From the NCBI GenBank assembly GCA_003343905.1, contig QAKI01000049.1:1-64000 (forward strand): a stretch of 64,000 nt of DNA, written 5' to 3'. The notes below the pieces were generated by a model that was given only the letters and a program-made list of their open reading frames with translations, was not told the DNA's origin and made no database searches. This document shows positions 26,231-35,073 of this stretch, one piece after another (within the stretch, counting starts at the first letter, position 1; the number at the start of each line of letters is the position of its first letter). Made by a program: the position numbers and the translations under genes. The stretch is from Subdoligranulum variabile (GTDB lineage: Bacteria > Bacillota > Clostridia > Oscillospirales > Ruminococcaceae).

Positions 26231-28378
26231 ATGATCTGCTGTGACACCAAAACCAACATCTTCACCCTGCACACCCGCCATACCACCTATGCGATGGCAG
26301 CCGACGCCCAGGGCCGCCTGCTGCACCTGTATTACGGTCCCCGCACTACCGCCGTGCGGCTGCCGGCATCCCCCCACGACGACCCCGGCTGCCACCCCGA
26401 TATGCTGATGCAGGAATGGCCCTGCCCCGGCATGGGGGACAACCACATCCCGTTTTTCCAGCCGGAATTTGCCGATGGCGTCATCGCCGCAGACCTGCGT
26501 TTTGCCGGGGCCGAGGTGACCGACGGCAAGTACAGCCTGCCCGGTCTGCCAGCGTTCCGGGAATGTGACGGCACTGAAACGCTGCGCATCACGCTGAAAG
26601 ATGAACTGGGCCTGACGGTGACGCTTCTTTATGGCGTGCTGCCGGACACCGACCTGATCACCCGCGCCGCCGTGGTGGAGAACACCGGCAGCCAGTCGGT
26701 CACCCTGCGCGGCGTTCCCTCGGCTGTGTTGGAATTTTCTGCCCGGGAACTGGACCTGCTGACCTTTGACGGCACCTGGGCCGCCGAACGCACGCTGAAC
26801 CGGGCGGCGGTCCGCCCCGGCGTGCAGGCGGTGGGCAGCGTGGGCGGTATTCCGACCCATGCGCACAACCCCTTTGTGGTGCTGTGCAGCCCCGACGCCG
26901 GCGAGGACCGCGGCGCCTGCTGGGGTGCGGCGCTGGTGTACAGCGGCAACTACCGCATCCAGACCGAAAAGACCGTCGGCGGCATCCGTCTGAGCATGGG
27001 GATCGAGCCGTTCCGCTTCGCCTGGACGCTGGCCCCCGGCGAGCAGTTCGTCACGCCCGAAGCCGCCTTTGTCTACAGTGACGCAGGTTTCGGCGCCATG
27101 AGCCGGAACTTCCACCGTTCCATCCGGGAACATCTGCTGCCGTCCCGCTGGGCCGACCCGGCGGTGCGCCGCCCGGTACTGCTGAACAGTTGGGAAGCCT
27201 GCTACTTTGACTTCGATGAAGCCAAGCTGCTGGAACTGGCCCGCGCCGCCAAGGCGGCCCACGCCGATCTGTTCGTGCTGGACGACGGCTGGTTCAAGGG
27301 CCGCAACGATACTTCGTCCAGCCTGGGCGACTGGGTGCCCGACCGGAAGAAGCTGCCGGACGGTGTGGCGGGGCTTTGCCGCCGCGTCAATGAGCTGGGG
27401 CTGGACTTCGGCATCTGGGTCGAGCCGGAAGCGGTCAGCCCGGATTCGGACCTGTACCGCGCCCACCCTGACTGGGTACTGCAGATCCCCGGCCGCCCCA
27501 CGCTGGAAATCCGCCAGCAGTATACGCTGGATTTCTCCCGCGAGGACGTGCGCGAGGGGATCTGGCAGCAACTTTGCGCCCTGCTGGATAGCTGCCCCAT
27601 CCGTTACGTCAAGTGGGATATGAACCGCACGCTGGCCAACGTGCGCAGTGCGGCGCTGCCCGCCAGCCGCCAGGGCGAAGTCTACCACCGCTATGTGCTG
27701 GGCCTGTATGACTTCCAGCGCAAACTCACCGCGCGGTACCCCGACCTGCTGCTGGAAAACTGCGCCAGCGGCGGCGCGCGCTTTGACTGCGGCATGCTCT
27801 ACTATGCGCCCCAGATCTGGACCAGCGACAACACCGACGCGCTGGACCGCCTGAGCATCCAGTACGGCACCAGCTTCTGCTATCCGCCCTGCGTCATGGG
27901 CGCGCATTATTCCACGGTGCCCAACCACATCAGCGGCCGTACCGCCAGCGTGGAGGCCCGCATGGCGGCGGCCCTGACCGGCACGTTCGGATTCGAACTC
28001 GATCTGACCGCCTATACCGATGCCCAGATCGAAGCCCTGCACCCCTATGTGCAGTTCTATCACGATCACGGCACGCTGCTGCGCGGCGGTGATCTTTACC
28101 GGCTGACCGCGCCCGACGGCCACGGCGCGGCCTGGGCCGTGGCGTCCCCCGACGGCAGCGAGGCGGTGGTCTTTGCCGTCGGCCGTGTGCTGGATGGGCG
28201 CAGCCTGACACTGCCGTTCGTACTGGCCGAGGGGCAGTATGACGCGCACACTTTGTACACCGGCGGCAGCGCGGACACGGCCTACAGCGGCGCGGAACTG
28301 ACCGGCCTGGGCCTGCCGCTTCCCGCTGTGCGCGGCGATCTGCCGGGCTGCCTTATCTACTTGAAAAACAGGGTGTGA
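26231..28378 (+). CDS. GH36 alpha-galactosidase
   Basis: A 715-residue GH36 enzyme with an N-terminal beta-supersandwich (about 1-310), a catalytic barrel and a C-terminal sandwich. The nucleophile is D463 in KWDMNR and the acid/base is D533 in SDNTDALDR; LDDGWFKGRND and WVEPEAVSPDSDL are also typical. It should remove alpha-1,6-galactose side chains from imported galactomannan oligosaccharides; no signal peptide is seen. GAGAGG precedes ATG 26231. The 117-bp gap after manA contains no strong promoter that I can defend. The next gene, GH113, follows without a gap. Confidence 0.95.
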   Translation: MICCDTKTNIFTLHTRHTTYAMAADAQGRLLHLYYGPRTTAVRLPASPHDDPGCHPDMLMQEWPCPGMGDNHIPFFQPEFADGVIAADLRFAGAEVTDGKYSLPGLPAFRECDGTETLRITLKDELGLTVTLLYGVLPDTDLITRAAVVENTGSQSVTLRGVPSAVLEFSARELDLLTFDGTWAAERTLNRAAVRPGVQAVGSVGGIPTHAHNPFVVLCSPDAGEDRGACWGAALVYSGNYRIQTEKTVGGIRLSMGIEPFRFAWTLAPGEQFVTPEAAFVYSDAGFGAMSRNFHRSIREHLLPSRWADPAVRRPVLLNSWEACYFDFDEAKLLELARAAKAAHADLFVLDDGWFKGRNDTSSSLGDWVPDRKKLPDGVAGLCRRVNELGLDFGIWVEPEAVSPDSDLYRAHPDWVLQIPGRPTLEIRQQYTLDFSREDVREGIWQQLCALLDSCPIRYVKWDMNRTLANVRSAALPASRQGEVYHRYVLGLYDFQRKLTARYPDLLLENCASGGARFDCGMLYYAPQIWTSDNTDALDRLSIQYGTSFCYPPCVMGAHYSTVPNHISGRTASVEARMAAALTGTFGFELDLTAYTDAQIEALHPYVQFYHDHGTLLRGGDLYRLTAPDGHGAAWAVASPDGSEAVVFAVGRVLDGRSLTLPFVLAEGQYDAHTLYTGGSADTAYSGAELTGLGLPLPAVRGDLPGCLIYLKNRV

Positions 28379-28386
28379 AGGTGCGT

Positions 28387-29289
28387 ATGAAGATCAAAGC
28401 CGTTAATTTTGCCCCGTTTGCCCGCCGCGGCGCCCTTGATACCGAAGCCGCCCGTGCGGAACTGGCCCGGATGCAGAACGCCACCGGTGCCGATACGGTC
28501 ATCTTCTGCCCGGCCGCCGTGCAGAACGGGCCGTTCGATGAAAAGATCGACTTTACCGGCGCGTACACTACCGGCGACGCGGAACTGCTCTCCATCACCG
28601 GCTTTGCGCGGGAACGGGGGCTGCGGGTGTTCTGGAAGCCCACCGTCAACTGCCTGGACGGCACCTGGCGGGCGCGCATCGACTTCTTTGACCACGAAGT
28701 CCCCTGCGAAACAGGCTGGCGCAACTGGTTCCCGGCCTATACGGCGTTCCAACTGCACTTTGCCAAGTTGGCGCAGCAGGCCGGCATCGACTGCCTGATT
28801 TTGGGGTGCGAGATGACCCATACCGAGCGCCGCGAAGCGGACTGGCGAAACCTGATCGCGGCAGTGCGCGCCGTGTACACGGGCACGCTGACCTATAACT
28901 GTGATAAATACAGCGAGGATCATGTGCCGTTCTGGGACGCGCTGGACGCCATCTGTTCCAGCGGGTACTATCCCATCGACGATCTTCCCCGCCAGATGGA
29001 CCGCATCGAACAGGTGGTGCGCCGGTACGGCAAACCGTTCTTCTTTGCCGAAGCGGGCTGTATGCGCATCGCCGGTTCGGCCCTGTGCCCCAACGACTGG
29101 ACCCTGCAGGGCGCGCCCGATGAAGGGGAGCAGGACCGCTGGTATCAGGCTTTGTTCGCCGCCGCGGCGGACCGTCCCTGGTTTGGCGGCGTCGGCCTGT
29201 GGGACTGGCCGCTGGATGCTGCGCACGACAGCGCCTATTCTTTCTGCCAGGCCCCGGCGCTGGGGACCATCCGGCAGTGGACACCGTAA
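28387..29289 (+). CDS. GH113 beta-1,4-mannanase, cytoplasmic
   Basis: A 300-residue protein from ATG 28387, with GAAGG upstream; a GTG at 28375 overlapping the GH36 stop (GTGA) is the alternative. It matches GH113, a clan GH-A barrel family of beta-mannanases. Candidate catalytic residues are E142 in GCEMTHTE (acid/base) and E222 in FFAEAGC (nucleophile). Lack of a signal peptide places it inside the cell, where it would shorten mannooligosaccharides before phosphorolysis. It is the last gene of the locus. Confidence 0.88.
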   Translation: MKIKAVNFAPFARRGALDTEAARAELARMQNATGADTVIFCPAAVQNGPFDEKIDFTGAYTTGDAELLSITGFARERGLRVFWKPTVNCLDGTWRARIDFFDHEVPCETGWRNWFPAYTAFQLHFAKLAQQAGIDCLILGCEMTHTERREADWRNLIAAVRAVYTGTLTYNCDKYSEDHVPFWDALDAICSSGYYPIDDLPRQMDRIEQVVRRYGKPFFFAEAGCMRIAGSALCPNDWTLQGAPDEGEQDRWYQALFAAAADRPWFGGVGLWDWPLDAAHDSAYSFCQAPALGTIRQWTP

Positions 29290-29380
29290 CGAAAAAACAC
29301 GCTCCCCGTTCTGCAGCCCCTTTTACAAGCGGCGCCTTCCGTGCTATACTGGAACAAATTGACGGCAGGGGAGGAACGCT

Positions 29381-29953
29381 ATGTCACAGATCACCAAACG
29401 GGCGCTGGCTGCGTCGCTCAAGCGGCTGATGGCCCAAAAACCGCTGTCCAAGATCACCATTTCCGACATTACCGACGAATGCGGCATCAACCGCATGACG
29501 TTTTACTACCACTTCCAGGACATTTACGACCTCATCGACTGGATCTGCCAGCAGGAGGGCGGGCAGGCCCTGGGGGACCGAACGGGCTACGATACCTGGC
29601 AGGACGGCTTTGTGGCACTCTGCCATACTGTGATCGAAAACCGCGCCTTTATCGAGGGGGTCTACCACTCGGTCCAGCGCGAACAGATCGAAAACTACCT
29701 CTACCGCGTGGTCTATGACCTGCTGTTCGACGTGGTCCGGGAACTGGCCGCGCCCTATTCCATCGCGGAGGAGGACGAAGCCTACATCACAAACTTTTAT
29801 AAGTATGCCTTTGTCGGCGTCATGCTGGACTGGGTCAAGACCGGCATGAAGGAACCGCCCGAACAGGTGGTGGGCCGTGTCAGCCGGATGACCCACGGCC
29901 AACTGCTGGCCGCCATCCAGAACATGGCGGCCGGGCCCGCCCCATCAAAATAG
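29381..29953 (+). CDS. TetR/AcrR-family regulator
   Basis: A 190-residue regulator with an N-terminal helix-turn-helix (MAQKPLSKITISDITDECGI, NRMTFYYHFQDIYDL) and an alpha-helical C-terminal domain of the dihydroxyacetone-kinase-regulator (DhaS) type. GGGGAGG precedes ATG 29381. It lies 147 bp upstream of the oleate hydratase gene in the same orientation, and this adjacency suggests control of that gene, perhaps with a fatty acid as signal (inference). Confidence 0.88.
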   Translation: MSQITKRALAASLKRLMAQKPLSKITISDITDECGINRMTFYYHFQDIYDLIDWICQQEGGQALGDRTGYDTWQDGFVALCHTVIENRAFIEGVYHSVQREQIENYLYRVVYDLLFDVVRELAAPYSIAEEDEAYITNFYKYAFVGVMLDWVKTGMKEPPEQVVGRVSRMTHGQLLAAIQNMAAGPAPSK

Positions 29954-29979
29954 GAGATCTGCCCAAAATCTTTACAATT

Positions 29980-30020
29980 CGCCCCGGATGATGGAAAACC
30001 CATCATCCGGGGCGTCTTGC
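29980..30020 (+). terminator. TetR gene terminator
   Basis: A perfect stem of about 15 bp (CGCCCCGGATGATGG with its complement at 30000-30014) with a small A-rich loop is followed by a T-containing tail. Confidence 0.75.
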
Positions 30021-30023
30021 TTA

Positions 30024-30052
30024 TTGCGGCTGTGCGTTATTTTTACTACAAT
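30024..30052 (+). promoter_or_regulatory. Oleate hydratase promoter
   Basis: TTGCGG (30024-30029) and TACAAT (30047-30052) are exactly 17 bp apart and lie 48 bp before the start codon. Confidence 0.65.
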
Positions 30053-30100
30053 AGGGTCATTCCCAAACGACCCATGCAAAACCGAAGGAGGGTATTGCAA

Positions 30101-31876
30101 ATGTATTACGCCAGTGGCAATTATGAAGCTTTCGTCCGTCCTCTCAAGCCGGAGGGCGTGGACCGTAAATCTGCCTATATCGTGGGCACGGGCCTGGCCG
30201 CGCTGACGGCCGCCTGCTATCTTGTGCGGGACGGGCGCATGCCCGGCAAACGCATCCATATTTTTGAGAAGGACCCCATCCCCGGCGGCGCCTGCGACGG
30301 CTGGGAGTACCCCGGCCTTGGCTACGTCATGCGCGGCGGCCGCGAAATGGACAACCATTTTGAAGTCATGTGGGACCTGTTCCGCTCGATCCCTTCAATC
30401 GAAACGCCGGACCTGAGCGTTCTGGATGAATACTACTACCTCAACAAACGGGACCCCAACTACTCCCTGATGCGCGCGACCGAAAAGCGCGGCCAGGACG
30501 CCCATACCGACGGCAAGTTCGGCCTTTCCGACAAGGGCGCGCTGGAGATCATGCGCCTGTTCTTCACCCCGGATGAAGAGCTTTACGACCGGCCCATCAC
30601 CGACTTTTTCAGCGACGAGGTGCTGAACTCCAATTTCTGGCTCTATTGGCGCACGATGTTCGCCTTTGAAAACTGGCACAGCGCGCTGGAAATGAAGCTC
30701 TACATCCGCCGCTACATCCACCACATCGGCGGCCTGCCGGACTTCCGCGCCCTGCGGTTCACCCGCTACAATCAGTATGAGTCCATGATCCTGCCGATGG
30801 TGCAGTACCTTGAAAAAGCCGGGGTGCAGTTCCACTACAACACCAAGGTGGAGGACGTGCACTTTGCCATCGAGGGCGCCCGCAAAGCGGCTGACCGCAT
30901 CGTGCTGCTGACGGAGTCCGGCCGGGAAACGCTGGATTTGACCGAGGATGACCTCGTGTTCATCACGCCGGGCGGCTGCGTCGAAAACTCGGCCCTCGGC
31001 TCGCAGGACACCCCTGCGGCCTACACGCCGGAACTCAAAGCCGGCGGCGGCTGGGATATGTGGCGGCGCATCGCGGCGCAGGACCCGTCGTTCGGCCACC
31101 CGGACAAATTCTGCGGCGACCCCGAAAAAAGCAACTGGATGAGCGCCACCGTCACCACGCTGGACGGCCGCATCCCGCCGTATGTGCAGAAGATCTGCCA
31201 GCGCGACCCCTTCAGCGGCCGCGTCGTTACCGGCGGTATCGTCACAGTGAAAGACTCCAACTGGCTGTTGAGCTGGACCTTCAACCGGCAGCCCCAGTTC
31301 CGCAGCCAGCCCAAGGGGCAACTGGTGGGCTGGATCTACGGCCTGTTCAGCGACCGCCCCGGCAACTATGTAAAGAAGCCGATGCGGGACTGCACCGGGC
31401 AGGAGATCTGCATGGAATGGCTCTACCACCTGGGTGTGCCCGAAGCCGAGATCCCGGATATGGCCGCGCACAGCGCCAACACCATCCCGTGCATGATGCC
31501 CTACATCACGGCTTTCTTCATGCCCCGCGCCAAGGGCGACCGGCCCGACGTGGTCCCGGCGGGCGCCGTAAACTTTGCCTTCATCGGCCAGTTTGCCGAA
31601 ACGCCGCGGGATACCATCTTCACGACCGAATACTCGATGCGCACCGGCATGGAAGCCGTCTATACGCTGCTGAACATCGACCGCGGTGTGCCCGAAGTGT
31701 GGGGCAGCGTCTACGATGTGCGCGACCTGCTCAACGCTACCGTCAAGCTGCGCGACGGCCGCAAGATCACCGATATGGAACTGCACCTCAAAGAAAAACT
31801 GGCCCTGCGCGAAGCACTGAAAGCCATCGCCGGGACCGACGTGGAAAAGCTGCTCAAAGAGTACCATGTGATCTGA
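30101..31876 (+). CDS. Oleate hydratase (myosin-cross-reactive antigen family)
   Basis: A 591-residue flavoprotein starting MYYASGNYEAFVRPLKPEGV, with GGAGGG upstream; a longer frame from 30017 is unsupported. The FAD-binding motif is YIVGTGLAALTAACYLVRDG; other family marks are EKDPIPGGACDGWEYPG, RGGREMDNHFEVMWDL and TARGET-like TEYSMRTGMEAVYTLLN. The enzyme adds water to the cis-9 double bond of unsaturated fatty acids to give 10-hydroxy acids, often a detoxification step in gut bacteria. It is a single gene with its own promoter and an upstream TetR gene. Confidence 0.96.
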   Translation: MYYASGNYEAFVRPLKPEGVDRKSAYIVGTGLAALTAACYLVRDGRMPGKRIHIFEKDPIPGGACDGWEYPGLGYVMRGGREMDNHFEVMWDLFRSIPSIETPDLSVLDEYYYLNKRDPNYSLMRATEKRGQDAHTDGKFGLSDKGALEIMRLFFTPDEELYDRPITDFFSDEVLNSNFWLYWRTMFAFENWHSALEMKLYIRRYIHHIGGLPDFRALRFTRYNQYESMILPMVQYLEKAGVQFHYNTKVEDVHFAIEGARKAADRIVLLTESGRETLDLTEDDLVFITPGGCVENSALGSQDTPAAYTPELKAGGGWDMWRRIAAQDPSFGHPDKFCGDPEKSNWMSATVTTLDGRIPPYVQKICQRDPFSGRVVTGGIVTVKDSNWLLSWTFNRQPQFRSQPKGQLVGWIYGLFSDRPGNYVKKPMRDCTGQEICMEWLYHLGVPEAEIPDMAAHSANTIPCMMPYITAFFMPRAKGDRPDVVPAGAVNFAFIGQFAETPRDTIFTTEYSMRTGMEAVYTLLNIDRGVPEVWGSVYDVRDLLNATVKLRDGRKITDMELHLKEKLALREALKAIAGTDVEKLLKEYHVI

Positions 31877-32021
31877 AACGCGCCGTAATCGGCGCGGGCG
31901 AGCGCCGCCCCGGCGGCGACCGCTCCGCCCCGGCGGTGACCGCCCCGCCCGGGGCGGGGGAGAGGACGGGCTTTGGTCCCGGCTGCCCCCGGCGACGTTG
32001 CCGGGATAAAAAGCAAAATAA

Positions 32022-32075
32022 AAACGAACTGCTGTGCGGAGAAACCCTTTCCCTGCACGGCAGTTCGTTTGTTTT
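32022..32075. terminator. Terminator downstream of oleate hydratase
   Basis: A long stem (AACGAACTGCTGTGC with the complement of GCACGGCAGTTCGTT) ends in GTTTTTGTG. It lies between convergent genes and has an A-rich left side. The rest of the 233-bp gap (31877-32109) is very GC-rich, with a GCGCCG/CGGCGC hairpin at 31880-31895 and repeated CGCCCCGG blocks; no gene is seen. Confidence 0.7.
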
Positions 32076-32109
32076 TGTGTGCTGCGGCCTGTGCGCGGGG
32101 CAGCCGACT

Positions 32110-32568
32110 TTACCGCATACAGGCTTTCACGAATTTTAGGGGAACATCCATGCGTTCGGCTGCCTGTTCGGGCGTCATGCCGCGCGCCAGAAAACGCGCG
32201 CAGACGGACTGCATGGCTTCGCCCACCTCGATGATATGATGATCCGGGTCATAAAAGCGCACCACGCGCTGCCCCCAGGTGTGTTCCTTGACGGGGTGTA
32301 CGTATTCAATGGCGCACTTTCCCAGCTTTTCGGCAAACCCGTCAAAGTCAACTTCTTCAAAATACAGCTCAAAACTGTGGCCGCCCCAGGCGATCGCGCG
32401 GCCGTCAATAAATTCCCGGTACGTTTCCTGCGTCTGCAAAGCCAGGCCGCCCGTCAGGGTCTTGTTGGCGCCAAAATCCATAACGACGTGAAGGCCCAGC
32501 ACATTTTTATAAAATGCGACGGAGCGATCCATATCGGATACGACCAGCATCGGGCTTTTGAACTTCAC
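32110..32568 (-). CDS. VOC-family (glyoxalase/bleomycin-resistance fold) protein
   Basis: A 152-residue protein with a GTG start at 32568, supported by AAAGGAGG 8 bases upstream. Residues 1-115 form the paired beta-alpha-beta-beta-beta modules of the vicinal oxygen chelate fold (PMLVVSDMDRSVAFYKNVLG; RFYDPDHHIIEVGEAM, with H and E that could bind metal). The last ~35 residues (RFLARGMTPEQAAERMDVPL) are a small helical extension. Substrate unknown. Confidence 0.88.
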   Translation of the reverse strand: MKFKSPMLVVSDMDRSVAFYKNVLGLHVVMDFGANKTLTGGLALQTQETYREFIDGRAIAWGGHSFELYFEEVDFDGFAEKLGKCAIEYVHPVKEHTWGQRVVRFYDPDHHIIEVGEAMQSVCARFLARGMTPEQAAERMDVPLKFVKACMR

Positions 32569-32601
32569 GTTTGCAGCCTCCTTTGCGGTATTTTGTATGC
32601 G

Positions 32602-33963
32602 TTACAGCCTTTGCAGCTGTACGACCGCTTCCACATGCCGCGTCCGGGGGAACAGGTCCACCGGCTGGACTTCCACAGCGAGGTAGCCGTGTTCGGTCAG
32701 CCAGCGGGTGTCGCGGGCGGCGGTGGCCGCGTTGCAGCTTACCATCACTACGGTGCGGGGCGCCATCCGGCAGATGGCTTCCAAAGTGGCGGTGTCACAG
32801 CCTTTGCGCGGCGGGTCCACCACGATCACATCCGGGTGCGCGCCCTCGGCGGCCAACTGCGCGGCGGCCGCCCCGGCGTCCTGGCAGCGGAACTCCGCCC
32901 GCTGCACCGGCAGGCCAAGCCGGACCGCCGTTGCCTGGGCGCCTTCCACGGCCTGGGGCACGATCTCGACGCCCAGCAGGCGGCGGCAGTCCGGCAGCAT
33001 GGAAAGCCCGATGGTCCCCATGCCGCAGTACAGATCCAGCAGAAAATCCTCCGGCTGCAGCGCCGCATAGGCCCGCGCGCGGGCATACAGTACCTCGGCG
33101 GCGGGGGTGTTGACCTGGTAAAATTCATGTACGCCCATGCGCAGCGCCACACCGGCCAGCGTATCTTCCAGATACCCCGGCCCCAGCACCGTGCGGGTGC
33201 GTTTGCCCAAAATCACATTGGTGCGGGAGGTGTTTTCATTGATGAGTACGGTAGTCAGATCAAACGCCTGCTGCAAAGCGCGGCAGATCTCCTTCTCGCG
33301 GGGGAGCGAACGCCCGTTGAGCACAAAACACAGCAGACGCTGGCCGCTGTGCCAGCCCTGGCGCATATACAGGTGCCGTACCAGCCCGGTGTGGCTTTCC
33401 TCGTGGTAAGCCGTGGCGCCGGCCTGCTCCAGCAGGGCGCAGGCGCGGGCGGCCAGTTCGTTCATCCAGACCGGCTGCAACTTGCAGTCGGCACAGGCCA
33501 CGATGCGGTGGCTGCGCCCGGCGTAAAACCCTGTGACCAGATGCCCGTTTTCGTCCTGTCCCACAGGCAGTTGGACCTTGTTGCGGTAGCGCGCCGCGTC
33601 GGGCGCACCGATCACCGGCAGCACCGGGACCTGCAGCCCGCCCAGACGGCTGAAAGCGTCCTGCACGAAGCGGGTCTTGGCGGCGCATTCGGTCTCATAG
33701 TCGATGTGCCGCAGCCCGCAGCCCCCGCAGGGGCCTGCCGCCGGGCAGTCCGGGGCGATGCGGCCGGGGCCGGGGGTCAGCAGCTTTTCCAGCCGGCCGA
33801 AAGCATAGCCTTTCATCGGCTTGACGATGCGTACTTCCGCTTCGTCGCCGGGCGCGGTGCCCGGCACAAAGACGGCCTGCCCCTCCCAATGGGCCACGCC
33901 GTTGCCGTCGCTGGAAAGGGACTCCACGCAAAGGCGCAGGATCTGGTTTTTATTCAAAGGCAT
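32602..33963 (-). CDS. rlmD: 23S rRNA (uracil-5-)-methyltransferase, RlmD type
   Basis: A 453-residue RumA/RlmD-family enzyme that makes 5-methyluridine in 23S rRNA using S-adenosylmethionine. An N-terminal TRAM domain (about 1-60) is followed by the iron-sulfur cysteines CPAAGPCGGCGLRH and a distal CADC, then a Rossmann methyltransferase with FLLDLYCGMGTIGLSM, VVDPPRKGCD and the catalytic Cys in VMVSCNAATAARD. AAGGAG lies upstream. Family members split between RlmD and RlmCD specificities, so the exact uridine target is uncertain. Confidence 0.9.
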   Translation of the reverse strand: MPLNKNQILRLCVESLSSDGNGVAHWEGQAVFVPGTAPGDEAEVRIVKPMKGYAFGRLEKLLTPGPGRIAPDCPAAGPCGGCGLRHIDYETECAAKTRFVQDAFSRLGGLQVPVLPVIGAPDAARYRNKVQLPVGQDENGHLVTGFYAGRSHRIVACADCKLQPVWMNELAARACALLEQAGATAYHEESHTGLVRHLYMRQGWHSGQRLLCFVLNGRSLPREKEICRALQQAFDLTTVLINENTSRTNVILGKRTRTVLGPGYLEDTLAGVALRMGVHEFYQVNTPAAEVLYARARAYAALQPEDFLLDLYCGMGTIGLSMLPDCRRLLGVEIVPQAVEGAQATAVRLGLPVQRAEFRCQDAGAAAAQLAAEGAHPDVIVVDPPRKGCDTATLEAICRMAPRTVVMVSCNAATAARDTRWLTEHGYLAVEVQPVDLFPRTRHVEAVVQLQRL

Positions 33964-33972
33964 GGGAACTCC

Positions 33973-34830
33973 TTACTGATTCGTGGATTTGGGCTGCTTT
34001 TTGCCCAGGGTGGACAGGTAGCGGCTGGGGGGAACGCCCCGCACCTTTTTGAATACGCGGGAAAAATAGAACTGATCGAAGAATCCCACCGAAACGGCGA
34101 TCTCGGCAATGGAAAGGTGGGAAGTCTTGAGCAGGTTACACGCCTCGCTGATGCGGTAGCTGGTCAGGTAGTCGATGGGGCTCTGGCCCATGCAGGCCAT
34201 GAACACGCGGTACAGATGGCTGCGGCTGACCCCCACGGCTTTGGCAATGTCGTCCACCGAAATATCGTGGGAATAGTTGAACTGGATGTACTTAATGGCG
34301 GCAAGCACGTACTGGCTGCTGGAGGAACCCACGCTGGGCAGGGAGTCCCGCGCCTCCTTCATCAGATGCCCCATAAAGATATACAGGTAGCCGGTCATCA
34401 TGGCTTCGCAGTGCGGTTCCGGCCCGCGGGACAGGTAGATGTTGTACAACGCTTCCCGCACCGTCGAAAGGTTCTTGCAGTGGTGTACGGGGTGCAGGTC
34501 AGAGAAGGGGGTCTGCTGAACCAATTGGTTGGCGCAGGCGCCGTTGAAGCCCACCCAGTAGTATTCCCAGGGGTCCGTTTCGTCGGCGGCATAGGTGATG
34601 AGCTGGTTGGGCTTTGCCAGGAACAGATCGCCCTCCTGCAGCGGATAGGACACATTGTTCAACTGGTAAATGCCTTTTCCGGCAACCACCAAATGGATCA
34701 GGTAATGATCGCGCACGCCGGGGCCCCAGGTATGGCTCGGCTGGCAGTATTCGTGCCCGCAGTTGAAAATGGATAATTCCACATTGTCCGTATAATCTTG
34801 CTTATAGGACTGTTTGGCCAAGTTGGTCAT
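33973..34830 (-). CDS. AraC-family regulator divergent from galactokinase
   Basis: The ATG at 34830 (MTNLAKQSYKQDYTDNVELS) is preferred with AGGTGG upstream; a GTG 9 bases earlier is possible. The 285-residue protein has an AraC sugar-sensing cupin (HYLIHLVVAGKGIYQLNNVS, LQEGDLFLAKPNQLITYAAD) and a C-terminal double helix-turn-helix (ISVDDIAKAVGVSRSHLYRV; LSIAEIAVSVGFFDQFYFSR). The build is that of RafR/MsmR-type activators of galactoside genes. It is divergent from galK with 243 bp between, so galK is its likely target. Confidence 0.9.
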   Translation of the reverse strand: MTNLAKQSYKQDYTDNVELSIFNCGHEYCQPSHTWGPGVRDHYLIHLVVAGKGIYQLNNVSYPLQEGDLFLAKPNQLITYAADETDPWEYYWVGFNGACANQLVQQTPFSDLHPVHHCKNLSTVREALYNIYLSRGPEPHCEAMMTGYLYIFMGHLMKEARDSLPSVGSSSSQYVLAAIKYIQFNYSHDISVDDIAKAVGVSRSHLYRVFMACMGQSPIDYLTSYRISEACNLLKTSHLSIAEIAVSVGFFDQFYFSRVFKKVRGVPPSRYLSTLGKKQPKSTNQ

Positions 34831-35073
34831 GACGCCCACCTCGTTTGTCGCCTATGGCGGAAATTACTTTTTGTATGGGTTTATTATACCAAACGATTCA
34901 TCAAAAGTCCATAAACCCGCAGTAAAAAAATGTTTACTTCCCCGAAAAATTTGTTATACTGGAGATACTGGCACCGCAAACAGCCCGGTCTTTGGCTGTT
35001 TGTCTAAATTGACGCTGCTCTTTTTGTGCATATTGCGAAAAAGCGGCGTCCAGAAGGAAAGGCGAGTGGAATT
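34831..35073. promoter_or_regulatory. Divergent araC-type/galK control region
   Basis: For galK, TTTACT (34933-34938) and TATACT (34955-34960) are 16 bp apart. For the regulator, a minus-strand TATAAT lies at 34883-34888. The galK leader of about 105 bases holds a hairpin, AAACAGCC (34978-34985) with GGCTGTTT (34994-35001). Confidence 0.55.

Noticed and set aside
26192..28249. Minus-strand frame of 685 codons antisense to GH36
   Set aside because: No motifs, and the GH36 catalytic residues on the plus strand are unambiguous.
31877..32021. CGCCCCGG-rich repeats as a CRISPR-like or tandem array
   Set aside because: The repeats are short and irregular, without spacers of constant length; they look like GC-rich intergenic hairpins.
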